The notes beneath the pieces are model-generated. The model was not told the DNA's origin. It worked only from the letters and a program-made list of their open reading frames with translations, and did no database searches. Shown piece after piece: positions 10,217 to 20,438 of a stretch of DNA of 64,000 nucleotides; position 1 is the first letter of the stretch, and each line of letters starts with the position of its first letter. Made by a program: the position numbers and the translations under genes. Origin of the DNA: Marinobacter halotolerans (lineage in GTDB: Bacteria; Pseudomonadota; Gammaproteobacteria; Pseudomonadales; Oleiphilaceae); NCBI RefSeq assembly GCF_008795985.1, contig NZ_VMHP01000002.1, positions 1-64,000 on the forward strand, read 5' to 3'.

Positions 10217-10657
10217 TTGCCTGATAGCAAGATTACCATGACATCAAGCCGTCCTTACCTTGTCCGGGCCTTCAATGAGTGGGTGCTGGACAACGACTGC
10301 ACCCCCTACATAGTGGTGGACGCTGGAGTCCAGGGCGTGCAGGTGCCTACCGAGCATGTCGCGAACGGTCAGATTGTTCTCAACATCAGTCCGGGCGCGG
10401 TGCGGGGGCTGGTCATCGGAAATGGTTCACTGGAGTTCAGCGCTCGTTTTGGCGGCGTCCCCATGCAGGTCTTCATTCCCTTGCAGGCGGTGATGGCAAT
10501 CTATGCCAAAGAAAACGGCGAAGGCATGGTATTTGGCAGTGAGCCTGGCTCGCCCGATCCGGATGGTGACGGCAAGAAAGAGAAAGACTCCGGGAAGAAA
10601 GACGGTAATGGCGGTGATCGGCCGTCTGGCAGGCCCACACTGAAGGTCGTGAAGTAG
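10217..10657 (+). CDS. sspB: ClpXP protease specificity-enhancing factor
   Basis: An adaptor that delivers ssrA-tagged proteins to ClpXP. The folded domain (RPYLVRAFNEWVLDND onwards) is followed by a flexible Gly/Lys/Asp-rich linker and the C-terminal ClpX-tethering peptide RPTLKVVK, which matches the RPALRVVK end of E. coli SspB. I place the start at TTG 10217 because CAGGAGAAAGG at 10204-10214 precedes it closely; the alternative ATG at 10238 lacks a good ribosome site. Confidence 0.93.
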   Translation: MPDSKITMTSSRPYLVRAFNEWVLDNDCTPYIVVDAGVQGVQVPTEHVANGQIVLNISPGAVRGLVIGNGSLEFSARFGGVPMQVFIPLQAVMAIYAKENGEGMVFGSEPGSPDPDGDGKKEKDSGKKDGNGGDRPSGRPTLKVVK

Positions 10658-10692
10658 CCAAGTACAACCTTGAAAGTTTGTCGTCCAAAATC

Positions 10693-10726
10693 AAAAAAGC
10701 CAGCTATCGGATAGTTGGCTTTTTTA
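10693..10726. terminator. Bidirectional terminator between sspB and diaA
   Basis: AAAAAAGCCAGCTATC pairs with GATAGTTGGCTTTTTT. The A-run on one side and the T-run on the other let it end both sspB (plus) and diaA (minus), which converge here. Confidence 0.88.
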
Positions 10727-11317
10727 TTAGCTGCCAAAAATTTTGTCGTCGATCAGGGAACACAGGGCGTTGATAATCAGCAGCAGTATCGGGCTTGCGG
10801 CAGACGGCGACAGGTTGTCCAGGGCAATCTCATGATCTTCCGGATGCAGCAACGAGGTGATGTCCGTTTTTTCCTTGGCGCTGAGCACGACCACCGTCAT
10901 TTCACGGTCATGGGCGACCTGGATGGCCTGTATCAAGTTGGCTTTGTGCCCGTCGTCGACGATGACCAACAGCAGATCCGAAGGCTTCCCGATGGCTCTT
11001 ACCTGACGTGAAAACGTATCGTTGAAACGATTGTCCCGGCAGATGGCGGAATAGGTTGTGGCATCGGCGCCGAGGTTGATAGCGGGTAAAGCCGGTCTGT
11101 CGTGATCGTAACGATTGAGAAGCGCCGTGCAGAAATACTGGGCCAGAATGTTGGCATTGCCGTTGGCGCAGGTGAGGATTTTTCCATCCGTCAGCAGGGT
11201 ATTCACCAACGCGTCTGCGGCCTTGTCGATGCTTGTGGTGGTCGAGCTGGCCGCCTGGGCGATGTGCTCCATGTGGGTGGCGAAGCACTGGCTGATCTGT
11301 TGTTCGGAGTTGCTCAT
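10727..11317 (-). CDS. diaA: SIS-domain protein, DnaA initiator-associating factor DiaA
   Basis: A 196-residue sugar-isomerase (SIS) fold protein related to phosphoheptose isomerase GmhA. The position 2 bp after yraN, with lpoA and rsmI upstream, matches the E. coli diaA locus, where the protein stimulates DnaA assembly at oriC. The phosphosugar loop reads ANGNANILAQ rather than the GNGGSA of GmhA, which supports DiaA over an active isomerase. The dolP/yraP gene that follows in E. coli is absent here. Confidence 0.88.
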   Translation of the reverse strand: MSNSEQQISQCFATHMEHIAQAASSTTTSIDKAADALVNTLLTDGKILTCANGNANILAQYFCTALLNRYDHDRPALPAINLGADATTYSAICRDNRFNDTFSRQVRAIGKPSDLLLVIVDDGHKANLIQAIQVAHDREMTVVVLSAKEKTDITSLLHPEDHEIALDNLSPSAASPILLLIINALCSLIDDKIFGS

Positions 11318-11319
11318 AG

Positions 11320-11694
11320 TCAGGCCTGGATAGCGTTTTTAATCCATTGTATCCGATATCGCTTTTTCTCACCCGGGGCAATGGCGACGACATCAATGCG
11401 TGCATCGGCTTCCCAGAGACGGTGCCGGTGCAGGTAGAATTTGACGGCGTTGAGCAGTCGTTTTTGCTTCGCCGGGGTTATGGATTCCGCGGCACCTGCA
11501 AGACTCCCCGAGCCACGGTACCTGACCTCGAAAAACACCAGAGTGTCATCATCGCGTCCGATCAGGTCTATTTCTCCGCCCCGGTTGTAAACGTTTCTTT
11601 CCAGAACCTGAACGCCGCGTTGAGCAAGGTACCGGGCCGCGACGCCTTCTGCCTGGTCACCGGTTGCCTTGCGGCTGGTTGTCTCGCCATCCAT
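11320..11694 (-). CDS. yraN: UPF0102 / YraN-family nuclease-like protein
   Basis: A 124-residue protein of the YraN family. GEIDLIGRDDDTLVFFEVRY carries the D and E-x-R/K positions of a PD-(D/E)xK nuclease fold. It lies between lpoA and diaA as in E. coli. The biochemical role of the family is poorly known; a structure-specific nuclease is inferred from the fold. Confidence 0.88.
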   Translation of the reverse strand: MDGETTSRKATGDQAEGVAARYLAQRGVQVLERNVYNRGGEIDLIGRDDDTLVFFEVRYRGSGSLAGAAESITPAKQKRLLNAVKFYLHRHRLWEADARIDVVAIAPGEKKRYRIQWIKNAIQA

Positions 11695-11713
11695 GGCTGA
11701 GCCTCCTGTATCT

Positions 11714-13600
11714 TCAGTTCACTCTCAAACCGCTCTCTAGCACCGACTCGAGGCTGACTGGTTCCTTTGAGGCTTCCTCAAGTTCTGGCTCCTGTGTCAG
11801 CAGAACGGGAACGCCATTTTCAAACCTGGCCCAGAGTTGTTCCCGATGAATGCTGCCGTCGGGCGCCATGGTCAGTACGCCGGTCTGGCCGTTTACGAAG
11901 GCATTGTCCATGTAGCGGAGCAGTGGCAGTTGATTGGCCAGTGTCCAGGCGTCGGCGCCCATCGCAAAAAGTCGGCCGATCTGGCCGGTGACTTCCGGCA
12001 TGGCATTTTGTGTGGTTTTCCGGAAAGGGTTGGTGTTTGCAAGCATCCATGGCGTGTCGGTGAAGGTGACGTCGTTCAGGTCGTGATCCCGGGAGGGGTC
12101 CGGGCTACCCTCGTAGATCATGGACGAAGAATATACCGGCAGATCTCCACCGAAATAGAAGGCAAATAGTGGTTTGAACTGTCGCGCGATGGTTGGTTCG
12201 GCAATCATCACGATGCCATCGGCGTCCTGGCGGCGCCTGGGTTCAAACTCCACGTCCATGCCGATGGTGCGCTCAACGGCGATTGCTCTTTCTCTGGATA
12301 CGGTGATGCCCAGAAGATCAGCGGTGACGGCTCTGAGGTTGTCTTCGCGAAAATAGCGCTCGATATTCAGCGCAATTCCGTCCTTTTCGTTCAGTCGCTC
12401 GAGAAGTGCCTGCTCCAGGCGGTCTCCCCAGTTACCCATGGGAATCAGGGCCAGTATCTGGGTCAGATCCTGTTTGATCATGCGGTCGGCAATCTGGCGT
12501 GCTTCATCCTCTGCGGACAGTCCGAACTGATACAGACCGGAGGGCGCTTCGATACCTTCGGGAAGATAGTTGAGGCCAAGAACCGGTACCGGCAGGGTGT
12601 TCATTTCCGCCAGCGTGGTCAGTGCCTCTTTCTCCAGGGGGCCGACTATCAGGTCATAGTCTTCAGTGACCAGCTCTTTATAGAGCTCCTCAAACGGGCG
12701 GTTGTGGGTGTTTACCACGCGGACGCTGACTTTGGATTGGTCGTTGCCGCTGTCTTCGAAATAGGCGGCAAAAAAACCGTCGCGGATGGCGGCGCCGGCG
12801 CTGGCCAGCGGGCCTCCCAGCGGCAGCGCCATGGCGATCTTCTCTGGACGGCTCTCTGCCAGGCTCGCGATTAGCCGGAGTTCCTCGGGCAGGGTGGTGG
12901 CCGCGGGATGGCCCGGCCAGTTGTCCTGCCAGCGCCGGATGGCGCGTCCCTGCTGTTCAATGGTTAATTCGCTGTCCCGGAGAATGCTGGCCAGTTCAAA
13001 CCAGCCCTGGGATTCATAGCCGATGGCCTGGCCGGTTTCACTGGCCAGTGTGCTGTCGGGCGTTTCCTTCAGGTTGCTCCAGATGCGGTTGTGCAGCGCC
13101 TGGTTGTCCGCGCTTGTGTCGGACTCTGCGAGAAGAATCAGTGTGATGGCGGCTCTGGACGGCCGTTTAGCCAGCTGGTAGGTGTCGGCCTGAAGGTTGG
13201 CGGCACGGCTGAGTTGTTCTCTGTCATAGTTCAGAAAATAGTCCGGAGCGACATCGGAAGCGATCTGGCGGGCCCAGGCTGAATCTTCAAGCGTCACTGC
13301 GGTTTCCATCGCCAGCAGGCGCTGCGTTTTCAGGTTGGTTTCATTGAGCCCGGTCAGCTGGTTGCTCTGTAGTATGGTCCGGGCGTCTTCCGGCTGTTTG
13401 CGGGCCAGGAACTGGTCGGCCTCTCGTAGCAGATAGGCGTGGGCAAGATTCCGGTCTGATTCGCTGTCAGCGGCGTCGAGCGCCTCGCTGGCGGTCGGTG
13501 CGTTGAAGGAATTCAGATTGACGCTGGCACAGCCGGACAGCAAAAGGACAAAAGCCAGAAAAGCGGCTGGAAATCGGGAGTAAAGATTGGATGTGGTCAT
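11714..13600 (-). CDS. lpoA: Penicillin-binding protein activator LpoA
   Basis: An outer-membrane lipoprotein that activates the peptidoglycan synthase PBP1A. Taking the ATG at 13600 gives a 628-residue precursor with a signal peptide and lipobox LLLSGC; the open frame continues upstream to 13672 without a better start. The N-terminal half is helical, TPR-like repeats. The C-terminal half is a periplasmic-binding-protein-like domain beginning near IAMALPLGGPLASAGAAI. It heads a minus-strand operon with yraN and diaA, and is divergent from rsmI. Confidence 0.92.
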   Translation of the reverse strand: MTTSNLYSRFPAAFLAFVLLLSGCASVNLNSFNAPTASEALDAADSESDRNLAHAYLLREADQFLARKQPEDARTILQSNQLTGLNETNLKTQRLLAMETAVTLEDSAWARQIASDVAPDYFLNYDREQLSRAANLQADTYQLAKRPSRAAITLILLAESDTSADNQALHNRIWSNLKETPDSTLASETGQAIGYESQGWFELASILRDSELTIEQQGRAIRRWQDNWPGHPAATTLPEELRLIASLAESRPEKIAMALPLGGPLASAGAAIRDGFFAAYFEDSGNDQSKVSVRVVNTHNRPFEELYKELVTEDYDLIVGPLEKEALTTLAEMNTLPVPVLGLNYLPEGIEAPSGLYQFGLSAEDEARQIADRMIKQDLTQILALIPMGNWGDRLEQALLERLNEKDGIALNIERYFREDNLRAVTADLLGITVSRERAIAVERTIGMDVEFEPRRRQDADGIVMIAEPTIARQFKPLFAFYFGGDLPVYSSSMIYEGSPDPSRDHDLNDVTFTDTPWMLANTNPFRKTTQNAMPEVTGQIGRLFAMGADAWTLANQLPLLRYMDNAFVNGQTGVLTMAPDGSIHREQLWARFENGVPVLLTQEPELEEASKEPVSLESVLESGLRVN

Positions 13601-13745
13601 GGATGGCTCGCAAAAACTCCGTGAAATACGCTTGTTGTGCCGCAAGATCGGCTGCATCATGCCAAAAGACACCGAGCAAGTTTATCAGTTCCCAACCCAT
13701 TTCACATGACGGCAGTGTCATGAGCCTGTCGATCAAGAGGCTTTT

Positions 13746-14612
13746 GTGAGTTCCGAAATTCAAATTTCCGAGTCCAGCGGTACCCTCTATATCGTCGCAA
13801 CACCCATTGGCAATCTGGATGACCTTTCGTCCCGGGCTATCGCCGTGCTCTCGCGTGTGTCCCTGGTGGCGGCGGAGGATACCCGCCATAGCGGCCGCAT
13901 GCTTCAGGCTCTCGGAGTCGACACGCGGATGCTGGCGCTGCACGATCACAATGAGCGTGACCGGACGGGGCAGGTGATGCAGCGTCTTGAGGAAGGGCAG
14001 GACGTTGCCTTGATATCCGATGCCGGCACGCCACTGATATCGGACCCCGGGTTCATCCTGGTGCGGGAAGCGCGGGCGAAGGGTATCAGGGTGTCTCCGG
14101 TTCCGGGGCCTTGTGCCATCGTGGCGGCCTTGTGCGCCGCAGGGCTGCCGACTGACCGATTTGCCTTTGAAGGCTTCCTGCCCTCAAAAAAAGGGGCGCG
14201 GGTGGCGGTGCTTGAAAAACTTGCCAGTGAAACCGCAACGCTGGTGTTCTATGAATCGCCCCACCGTATTCTCGAGGCAACCGCCGACATCGCGGAGGTT
14301 ATGGGCGCGAATCGTGAACTGGTCATTGCCCGGGAGCTGACAAAAACCTTTGAGACCTTCTATTCCGGTGGCGCTGCGGAGATTCTCGAAACTCTGAAGG
14401 CGGATCCCCATGGCAGCCGAGGGGAATTCGTCGTCATGATTCGCGGAGCAGAAAAAGACGCGGGCGACGCCGGAATGGAGGAGGTCGACCGCCTCCTGAA
14501 ACTGCTGTTAACCGAGTTGCCGGTTAAAAAGGCGGCAAAACTGGTCGCCGAGATGACGGGCCGGGCCAAGAACGAGCTTTATCAGCGGGCACTTTCGTTC
14601 AAGGAAGATTGA
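13746..14612 (+). CDS. rsmI: 16S rRNA (cytidine-1402-2'-O)-methyltransferase
   Basis: Methylates the ribose of C1402 in 16S rRNA using SAM, in the decoding centre. The 288-residue product shows the tetrapyrrole-methylase-like core: TLYIVATPIGNLDD at the N-terminus, LISDAGTPLISDPGF, and the VPGPCAIVAAL loop. It starts with GTG at 13746. It is divergent from lpoA with 145 bp between, which should hold both promoters. Confidence 0.95.
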   Translation: MSSEIQISESSGTLYIVATPIGNLDDLSSRAIAVLSRVSLVAAEDTRHSGRMLQALGVDTRMLALHDHNERDRTGQVMQRLEEGQDVALISDAGTPLISDPGFILVREARAKGIRVSPVPGPCAIVAALCAAGLPTDRFAFEGFLPSKKGARVAVLEKLASETATLVFYESPHRILEATADIAEVMGANRELVIARELTKTFETFYSGGAAEILETLKADPHGSRGEFVVMIRGAEKDAGDAGMEEVDRLLKLLLTELPVKKAAKLVAEMTGRAKNELYQRALSFKED

Positions 14613-14675
14613 TTCCGGGTATGGGGTGGGCGGTTTTTCTTGCCTGAGCCCGCGCCCTGGCGTATTGTCTCGCCC

Positions 14676-15032
<357 letters not shown>

Positions 15033-15244
15033 ATTTTTTTACTTCCTTATGTTCCTCTCGGCATTCCCAACATTGCCGTTTTATAACTAAATAATCTTAC
15101 TCCTCACTTGTCATATTCAATCTTATCTGCAGGTAGTTGATTTTTGGGTTATTCTTGGCCCAAACCATTGTTGTTCCCCGAAAGCTCTCCCGTAACTCAT
15201 TGTCAATAAAGAAACTTTTGCCAGTGCCTTGCTGCTTTTGCTGC

Positions 15245-15321
15245 TTGCATTGTCAATTGCGTGTTCCTATAGTGTGCATTAGTGGGAAAAAGTGGTTTCT
15301 AGTGGTTTTTTGTGGTTTCTG
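15245..15321 (+). promoter_or_regulatory. dcw-cluster promoter with four MraZ-box repeats
   Basis: TTGCAT (15245-15250), a 17-bp spacer and TATAGT (15268-15273) form a sigma70-like promoter. Immediately downstream are four GTGG cores at 15282, 15292, 15302 and 15312, exactly one per 10 bp. MraZ is known to bind such direct repeats upstream of its own operon, so autoregulation is expected. The rest of the 300-bp gap after rnpB is AT-rich and shows no gene. Confidence 0.75.
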
Positions 15322-15340
15322 AACCCCGGAATGAGAGCAG

Positions 15341-15793
15341 ATGAGCAATTTTCTCGGCAGTCATGCCATCAATATGGATGCGAAGGGTCGCCTGGCGATC
15401 CCCGCCAAGGTGCGCGAAGAGCTCGCGCACGTTTGTGGCGGGCGCATTGTATTGACAGCCAATGCCGATGAAGAGCGTTGCCTGCTGGTGTATCCGGAGC
15501 CTCAGTGGGAGGCGTTGAGGCCACAGATTGAAGCGCTTCCCAACATGAACAAGGCCGCCCGGCGCCTGCAGCGTCTGATGCTGGGCCACGCCACGCCGCT
15601 TGAACTGGATTCCGCCGGCCGCGTTCTGGTACCGCCAACCTTGCGCAGCTACGCCCGCCTCGAGAAAAAGCTGATGCTGATCGGGCAGGGCAAAAAGATG
15701 GAGCTCTGGAGCGAAGAGCGCTGGTTCCAGTGGCTGGATGAAGCCGATGGCGACGAAGAAATGCCGCCGGAAATGGAGGCTCTGTCCCTATGA
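15341..15793 (+). CDS. mraZ: Transcriptional regulator MraZ
   Basis: 150 residues with two AbrB-like/SpoVT-type halves ([17 protein letters not shown] near the N-terminus and [17 protein letters not shown] in the second half). It forms ring oligomers and represses the dcw operon through the repeats just upstream. It is the first gene of the division/cell-wall cluster and overlaps rsmH by four bases. Confidence 0.96.
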   Translation: MSNFLGSHAINMDAKGRLAIPAKVREELAHVCGGRIVLTANADEERCLLVYPEPQWEALRPQIEALPNMNKAARRLQRLMLGHATPLELDSAGRVLVPPTLRSYARLEKKLMLIGQGKKMELWSEERWFQWLDEADGDEEMPPEMEALSL

Positions 15794-16773
15794 CCGCCGA
15801 GCGCAGAGAGGATCCGGCGGAGCAGTACCGCCACCGCTCTGTTCTGCTCGACTCCGCCGTCGACTTTCTGGTCACCGACCCGGGCGGTCGTTACGTGGAT
15901 GGCACTTTCGGCCGGGGTGGGCACAGCCGGCTTATCCTCGAGCGGCTCGGGGAAACGGGTGCGTTACTTGGGATCGATAAAGATCCGCGGGCAATCGAGT
16001 CTGCCAAACGCCTGTCTGAAGAAGACGGGCGTTTTGGTGTTTTTCACGGGTCATTTGCTGGGCTTGATCAGGCCATTGACCAGCAGGGTTGGTCCGCGGT
16101 GCAGGGAATACTGCTGGACCTGGGGGTTTCCTCGCCCCAGCTGGACGATGCCGAGCGCGGCTTCAGCTTTATGCGGAACGGTCCACTGGACATGCGAATG
16201 AACCCTGAGCAACCGCCGAGTGCGGCTCAGTGGTTGGCCGAGGCGGACGAACAGGACATCGCCAACGTTATTTTTCGATATGGAGAGGAGCGTTTCTCTC
16301 GCCGTATAGCCCGGCAAGTAGTGGAGCGCCGGAAAGACAAGCCGCTGGAAACAACCCATGAGCTGGCTGAGCTGGTGGCGGCTGCGGTGCCGAAAAAAGA
16401 AAAACACAAACATCCCGCAACGAGAACCTTCCAGGCAATCCGGATCTTTATCAACCGTGAGCTGGAAGACCTTGAGGCGGGGCTTGAAGTGGCCGTTGAC
16501 CGACTTTTGCCGGGCGGACGTCTGGTGGTGATCAGTTTTCATTCGCTGGAAGATCGCCTGGTCAAGCGGTTCATGAGGGATCTGGCCCGCGGTCCGCGAC
16601 TGCCCAAAGGTGTGCCGGTGACCGCCGAGCAGGAAGAGTCCGGGTTCCGGCTGGTGGGCAAGGCGATGAAAGCCGATGCCCGGGAAGTTGATGACAATGT
16701 ACGCGCTCGAAGCGCCGTTATGCGGGTACTCGAGCGCGTCGATAAACAGAACACAAGTCAGGGGAGCGCGTAA
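15790..16773 (+). CDS. rsmH: 16S rRNA (cytosine-1402-N4)-methyltransferase
   Basis: A 327-residue SAM-dependent methyltransferase (MraW) that modifies the base of C1402. The SAM-binding [16 protein letters not shown] and the [20 protein letters not shown] segment are intact. The same nucleotide is the target of rsmI, also in this window. It overlaps mraZ at ATGA and is coupled to ftsL 2 bp downstream. Confidence 0.96.
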   Translation: MTAERREDPAEQYRHRSVLLDSAVDFLVTDPGGRYVDGTFGRGGHSRLILERLGETGALLGIDKDPRAIESAKRLSEEDGRFGVFHGSFAGLDQAIDQQGWSAVQGILLDLGVSSPQLDDAERGFSFMRNGPLDMRMNPEQPPSAAQWLAEADEQDIANVIFRYGEERFSRRIARQVVERRKDKPLETTHELAELVAAAVPKKEKHKHPATRTFQAIRIFINRELEDLEAGLEVAVDRLLPGGRLVVISFHSLEDRLVKRFMRDLARGPRLPKGVPVTAEQEESGFRLVGKAMKADAREVDDNVRARSAVMRVLERVDKQNTSQGSA

Positions 16774-16775
16774 GC

Positions 16776-17183
16776 ATGGGCGCTGTAGCAATAGAGCAGA
16801 AAACCAGGACTGTCCGCATGAACCGGCAACGGGTGCGGAATGGGCTTTCCACGGCGTTACGACTGTCGCGTCAGGTGTTTGTCGCGTTGCAGCAGCGCCA
16901 GGCGGTGATTTCGGCGGTGCTGGTGGCGTTGCTTATGGTCTCGGCCCTGGGGGTGGTTGTCAGTGCCTATGAGAACCGGGCGCTGTTCAATACGCTCTCG
17001 CAATTGCAGGGCGAGCGCGACAGCTACCGCCGCGAATGGAGCCAGTTGTTGCTGGAGCAGAGCGCGTTAAGTGCTCATGGACGGGTAGAGCGCCTGGCGT
17101 CTGAGAAGTTTGGCATGTCGGTGCCAGGTAAGCAGGACATCGTGCTGGTGCCGGTTTCGGCGCCACTTGTCGGTTCCCGATAG
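16776..17183 (+). CDS. ftsL: Cell division protein FtsL
   Basis: A small bitopic inner-membrane protein (135 residues). A single hydrophobic helix (about residues 45-63, AVISAVLVALLMVSALGVVVS) is followed by a periplasmic leucine-rich coiled coil. It acts with FtsB and FtsQ to activate FtsWI in the divisome. The start may be the later ATG (MNRQRVRNG), which would shorten the cytoplasmic tail by 14 residues. Confidence 0.88.
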   Translation: MGAVAIEQKTRTVRMNRQRVRNGLSTALRLSRQVFVALQQRQAVISAVLVALLMVSALGVVVSAYENRALFNTLSQLQGERDSYRREWSQLLLEQSALSAHGRVERLASEKFGMSVPGKQDIVLVPVSAPLVGSR

Positions 17184-17212
17184 CAATAATAACCAGCAGG
17201 AAGGTGAGTTCA

Positions 17213-18949
17213 GTGTCCGAGCAAGGGAAAGTCACAACAGGACAAAGACTGGTCGCGGGGTTGAAGGCCTGGCGATACGGTACGGTTGTGGGTGTTTTTC
17301 TGCTGGTTGTGGCGACTCTGGCCTGGCGGTTGGTTGATCTGCATGTGGTTGACCAGGAGTTTCTGAGTCAGCAGGGGGATGTCCGGACTATTCGGGTTGA
17401 GTCGATTGATGCGCATCGGGGCATGGTTACTGACCGATATGGCGAGCCGCTGGCCGTCAGCACGCCGGTTCAAACGATCTGGGCAAATCCGTCAGAGATC
17501 CAGATTGATGATCCAAGACTTGCCGTAGTGGCCCGGCAACTGGGAATGTCCGAGGGCGACCTGCGCGGGCGTATTCGTGACTATTCCGGCCGCGAGTTCA
17601 TGTTCCTGCGCCGTAAGGTTCAGCCGCAATTAGCACAACAGGTGATGGAAGTCGGCATGCCGGGTATTTACAGCCGCCAGGAATACCGTCGTTATTATCC
17701 GGCTGGAGAGGTTACCTCCCACGTTGTGGGCTTCACCGACATTGATGAAAGTGGTCAGGAAGGTATCGAGCTCGCCTACAACGACTGGCTGAGCGGCGAG
17801 CGCGGCAAGAAGCGGGTGCTGAAAGACAATCTGGGGCGGGTCATCAAGGACCTGACGCTGATCCGGGATGCCAGTCCCGGCAAGAACCTGACCCTGAGCA
17901 TCGATCTGCGTCTGCAATACCTGGCCTACCGGGAACTCAAGGCCGTGGTCACCGCTCACAATGCCAGAGGTGGAACACTTGTGATGTTGGACGTGGACAC
18001 CGGTGAGGTTCTGGCGATGGTGAACCAGGGGGCATACAACCCGAATGACCGCAGCCAGCTAACGGCCAATCGCCTGCGTAACAAGGCGATTACCGACCTT
18101 TTCGAGCCCGGCTCCACAATGAAGCCGATTTCCATGGCCGCGGCTCTGGAATCCGGCCGCTACAAAGCGTCGGACACCATTGATACAGCCCCGGGCTACC
18201 GTCGGTTTGGCCGGTTTACCATTCGTGACCACCGGAACTACGGCGCGATCTCGCTGACCGATGTGATTGTCAAATCAAGCAATGTGGGCATCAGCAAGAT
18301 AGCCAATGATCTGGGCGGGGATGTCATCCGCAATATGTACGCGCGTCTGGGCATCGGCCAGCCTACGGGTATCGGCTTTCCCGGCGAGGCGGTGGGCGTT
18401 TTGCCTGCTCCGCCAAAGTGGCGCCCCGTGGAAGAGGCCACGCTGTCATACGGTTACGGTATGAGTCTGAACGCACTGCAGCTGGCCCAGGCCTACATGG
18501 TGCTGGCCAACGGCGGTACCCGCTACCCGTTGAGCCTGCTTGAGCTGACTGAAAAGCCGGTGGGTCAACGTGTTATTTCGGAGAAGGTCGCCTATGAGGT
18601 GCGCCAGATGCTTCGCAAGGTCGTGGCAAGCGGAACGGGCACTCGGGCGCAGCCAGGTTTCTATTCGGCCGGTGGTAAAACCGGAACCGTGCACCTGGTG
18701 GGCAAGAGTGGGTACGAGGACAGTCAGTACAAGGCAATTTTTGCAGGAATGGCGCCAATTGATGATCCGAGAATCGTCACGGTAGTGGCCGTTGATGCAC
18801 CCCAGTCCGGTGAGTATTACGGCGGCGAAGTGGCCGCTCCGGTATTTGCCAGGGTCATGGGCGGTGCGCTCAGGCTGCTGAACGTCAAGCCGGAACTGGA
18901 GCTGGGGCAGGCGCGAAAGCCTGAATCTGCTGCCGGTGAGCGGGGTTAG
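17213..18949 (+). CDS. ftsI: Peptidoglycan D,D-transpeptidase FtsI (PBP3)
   Basis: The septal cross-linking enzyme. It has one N-terminal membrane helix (VVGVFLLVVATLAWRLVDL), a pedestal domain, and a penicillin-binding domain with S301-T-M-K304 as the active-site SxxK, an SSN motif and a KTGT motif. I place the start at GTG 17213 because AGGAAGG at 17198-17204 lies 8 bp before it; GTG 17204 overlaps that site. It is the third division gene of the cluster and overlaps the upstream region of murE. Confidence 0.95.
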   Translation: MSEQGKVTTGQRLVAGLKAWRYGTVVGVFLLVVATLAWRLVDLHVVDQEFLSQQGDVRTIRVESIDAHRGMVTDRYGEPLAVSTPVQTIWANPSEIQIDDPRLAVVARQLGMSEGDLRGRIRDYSGREFMFLRRKVQPQLAQQVMEVGMPGIYSRQEYRRYYPAGEVTSHVVGFTDIDESGQEGIELAYNDWLSGERGKKRVLKDNLGRVIKDLTLIRDASPGKNLTLSIDLRLQYLAYRELKAVVTAHNARGGTLVMLDVDTGEVLAMVNQGAYNPNDRSQLTANRLRNKAITDLFEPGSTMKPISMAAALESGRYKASDTIDTAPGYRRFGRFTIRDHRNYGAISLTDVIVKSSNVGISKIANDLGGDVIRNMYARLGIGQPTGIGFPGEAVGVLPAPPKWRPVEEATLSYGYGMSLNALQLAQAYMVLANGGTRYPLSLLELTEKPVGQRVISEKVAYEVRQMLRKVVASGTGTRAQPGFYSAGGKTGTVHLVGKSGYEDSQYKAIFAGMAPIDDPRIVTVVAVDAPQSGEYYGGEVAAPVFARVMGGALRLLNVKPELELGQARKPESAAGERG

Positions 18950-18953
18950 GGTT

Positions 18954-20438
18954 ATGTGCATTACATCGCTCAGTACGTTACTTCAGGGGATTGCCGTTGT
19001 GCCGTCCGTGTTTGACGTGACCATTCACGGCCTGAAGACAGACAGTCGGAATGTGGCAGCAGGCGACGCGTTTGTTGCCCTGTCCGGTTCGAGAACGCCA
19101 GCGGACCATTATGTCGGCGATGCCATTGAAGCGGGCGCTGCGGTGATTCTGCTGGAATCTCCGCAGGCCGGTGAATGCTATGAAAATGGCGGCGTACTGG
19201 TGGTTCCGGTCGAGAATCTGAAAGCCAGGCTGGGCAAAATCGCGGATCGTTTTTATGAACATCCCTCCCAGCGGCTGAGACTGATCGGCGTGACCGGCAC
19301 CAACGGCAAGACCTCCGTGTCCCACTTTATCGCCCGGCTGCTGCAGGAAACCGGCACTCCCTGCGGTGTTATCGGCACCCTGGGCTATGGTCTGCCTGAT
19401 GCCATGCACGAGGCGTCTCACACAACGCCGGATGTTGTGAAGATCAATGGCGAGCTGGCGAGAATGATCGCTCAGGGTGGCCGAGCCGTGGCTATGGAAG
19501 TGTCCTCCCATGCCCTCGATCAGGGTCGTTTGGACGGGCTGACCATGACCGGCGCCGTGTTTACCAACCTGACCCGGGATCATCTGGATTACCACGGTTC
19601 CATGGAAGCTTACGGTGCGGCCAAGGCGCGTCTGTTCCAGCGTGAAGAGCTTCATTTTGCTGTGATTAATTTCGACGACCCCTTCGGCCGACAGCTATAC
19701 GAACAGCTGGAAGGCAAGTGCGACAGGGTCAGATACAGCCTCCATGAGGCGCAGACCGAACTCTGGCTGACCGGTATTCAGCAGACCAACGGCGGATTTA
19801 CTGCGTCCGTTGACGGTATCTGGGGAGCCTTCGAGGTGTCTGCTTCGATTCTTGGCAGCTTCAATGTCAGTAATCTGCTGGCGTCTATGGCTGCGGTTCT
19901 CAGCCTGGGTGTTCCGGTTGAGCGGGTTCAATCGGCGGTTGAGCGCCTGGTGCCGCCGCCTGGCCGGTTGGAATCTTTCGCAGGCGCAAATGGCGTCCAG
20001 GTGGTTGTGGATTACGCCCATACGGCAGATGCACTGAATAACGCTCTGGCGGCCCTCAGGCCTCACGTGACGGGCCGGCTGATCTGTGTGTTCGGTTGCG
20101 GGGGCGACCGGGATACCGGCAAGCGGCCGGAAATGGCCCGGGAAGCGGAGCAGGGTGCCGATCTGGTATTCGTCACTGACGACAATCCCCGCAGCGAGGA
20201 CCCGACCGACATTACCGATCAGATCGTTGCCGGTTTCCGGGCACCGGACAAGGCCATCGTTGTTCATGATCGCGCTCAGGCGATCCAGCAGGCCATTGCC
20301 GCCGCAGAGCCGGGCGACATTGTTCTGATTGCAGGCAAGGGCCATGAAGCCTGGCAGGAAGTTGCGGGCCAGCGGATCCCGTTCAGCGACGCCGGCCAGG
20401 TTCGCCACGCGCTTTCACTGAACGGAGGTGTTGCATGA
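18954..20438 (+). CDS. murE: UDP-MurNAc-L-Ala-D-Glu:meso-diaminopimelate ligase
   Basis: Adds the third amino acid of the peptidoglycan stem. It is 494 residues from ATG 18954, with the ATP loop GTNGKTS (115-121). DNPRSEDP near residue 410 is the signature for meso-diaminopimelate rather than lysine. It overlaps murF by four bases. Confidence 0.95.
   Translation: MCITSLSTLLQGIAVVPSVFDVTIHGLKTDSRNVAAGDAFVALSGSRTPADHYVGDAIEAGAAVILLESPQAGECYENGGVLVVPVENLKARLGKIADRFYEHPSQRLRLIGVTGTNGKTSVSHFIARLLQETGTPCGVIGTLGYGLPDAMHEASHTTPDVVKINGELARMIAQGGRAVAMEVSSHALDQGRLDGLTMTGAVFTNLTRDHLDYHGSMEAYGAAKARLFQREELHFAVINFDDPFGRQLYEQLEGKCDRVRYSLHEAQTELWLTGIQQTNGGFTASVDGIWGAFEVSASILGSFNVSNLLASMAAVLSLGVPVERVQSAVERLVPPPGRLESFAGANGVQVVVDYAHTADALNNALAALRPHVTGRLICVFGCGGDRDTGKRPEMAREAEQGADLVFVTDDNPRSEDPTDITDQIVAGFRAPDKAIVVHDRAQAIQQAIAAAEPGDIVLIAGKGHEAWQEVAGQRIPFSDAGQVRHALSLNGGVA

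Noticed and set aside
15282..15321. Short tandem repeats as a CRISPR array or microsatellite
   Set aside because: Unit of 10 bp with only GTGG conserved, placed at the mraZ promoter: an MraZ operator explains it.
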